Source: Paulinella micropora
Lineage: Eukaryota > Cercozoa > Imbricatea > Euglyphida
Direction: 5' to 3'
Length of the DNA: 30,322 nucleotides
Assembly: GCA_009731375.1 (NCBI GenBank)
Contig: BJOX01000024.1
Coordinates: forward strand, 771,888 to 802,209
The stretch's first letter is position 1; each line of letters starts with the position of its first letter. Below the pieces are notes generated by a model. The model worked only from the letters and a program-made list of their open reading frames with translations. It searched no databases and had not been told where the DNA came from. Position numbers and translations under genes: made by a program. Below, in pieces: positions 30,130-30,322 of this stretch.

Positions 30130-30322
30130 AATTCTTTCATCTTCTTGTTCTTCTTGTTCTTCTTCCTTCCTTCCTTCCTTCCATCCTTTCTTTCTTTCTT
30201 TCCTTTCCTTTCTTTCTTTCTTTCTTTCCTTCGTTCCTTCCTTTCTTTCTTTCTTTCTTTCTTTCCTTTCCTTTCTTTCTTTCTTTCTTTCCTTCGTTCC
30301 TTCCTTTCTTTCTTTCTTCCTT
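30130..30322. repeat. TTCC and TTTC arrays to the window end
   Basis: Pyrimidine-only (TTCC)n and (TTTC)n units with occasional CGTTCC run to the end. A duplication of roughly 60 bp is visible (about 30190-30247 and 30256-30309). Confidence 0.95.

Overview
The window is eukaryotic nuclear DNA. It has spliceosomal GT..AG introns, very dense microsatellites, a decayed Ty1/copia retrotransposon, TA-flanked MITEs and assembly gaps, and shows no bacterial operon structure. The species cannot be assigned from sequence alone. Tiny exons (13-80 nt) inside microsatellite introns and a Glu/Lys-rich coiled coil would fit a repeat-rich alveolate or alga, but a repeat-rich invertebrate is not excluded. 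Most long open frames here are translations of ACAT, ATCT, CT, AT, CAA or ACT repeats and are not genes.

Layout. (1) 1-5498, + strand: several short exon-like islands sit in microsatellite introns and end in a convincing terminal exon (stop at 5496-5498). Several islands have been copied repeatedly inside the neighbouring microsatellite. (2) 5499-7850: short tandem repeats, a 218-bp MITE, a 133-bp fold-back element and AT-rich DNA. (3) 7851-10638, + strand: a broken multi-exon gene whose acidic, Cys and His residues follow the order of the RAG1/Transib DDE recombinase core. A 274-bp MITE splits it, and removing one TA restores the frame. (4) 11424 to about 18440, - strand: a frameshifted copia-type element in the order gag, CCHC, protease, integrase, RT, RNase H. 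About 0.7 kb of unrelated gene-like DNA interrupts it between integrase and RT. (5) 19312-19585: a second MITE copy, inverted to the first and differing at 2 of 274 bases. (6) 19586-30322: microsatellites, satellites, hairpins and gaps. Through them runs a minus-strand chain of small exon candidates (30052 down to about 22870) with compatible splice phases. It would encode a low-complexity ectodomain, one hydrophobic membrane helix and a short tail.

Two themes recur. Non-repetitive exon cores are re-copied within microsatellites, often as multiples of 3 nt and sometimes with splice-site-like borders. Mobile elements are nested: MITE in transposase-like gene, MITE in satellite, gene fragments in copia. 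All gene models are by-eye splice predictions without transcript support. Two long N gaps (24762-25566, 29470-29625) and five 10-N gaps limit what can be said.
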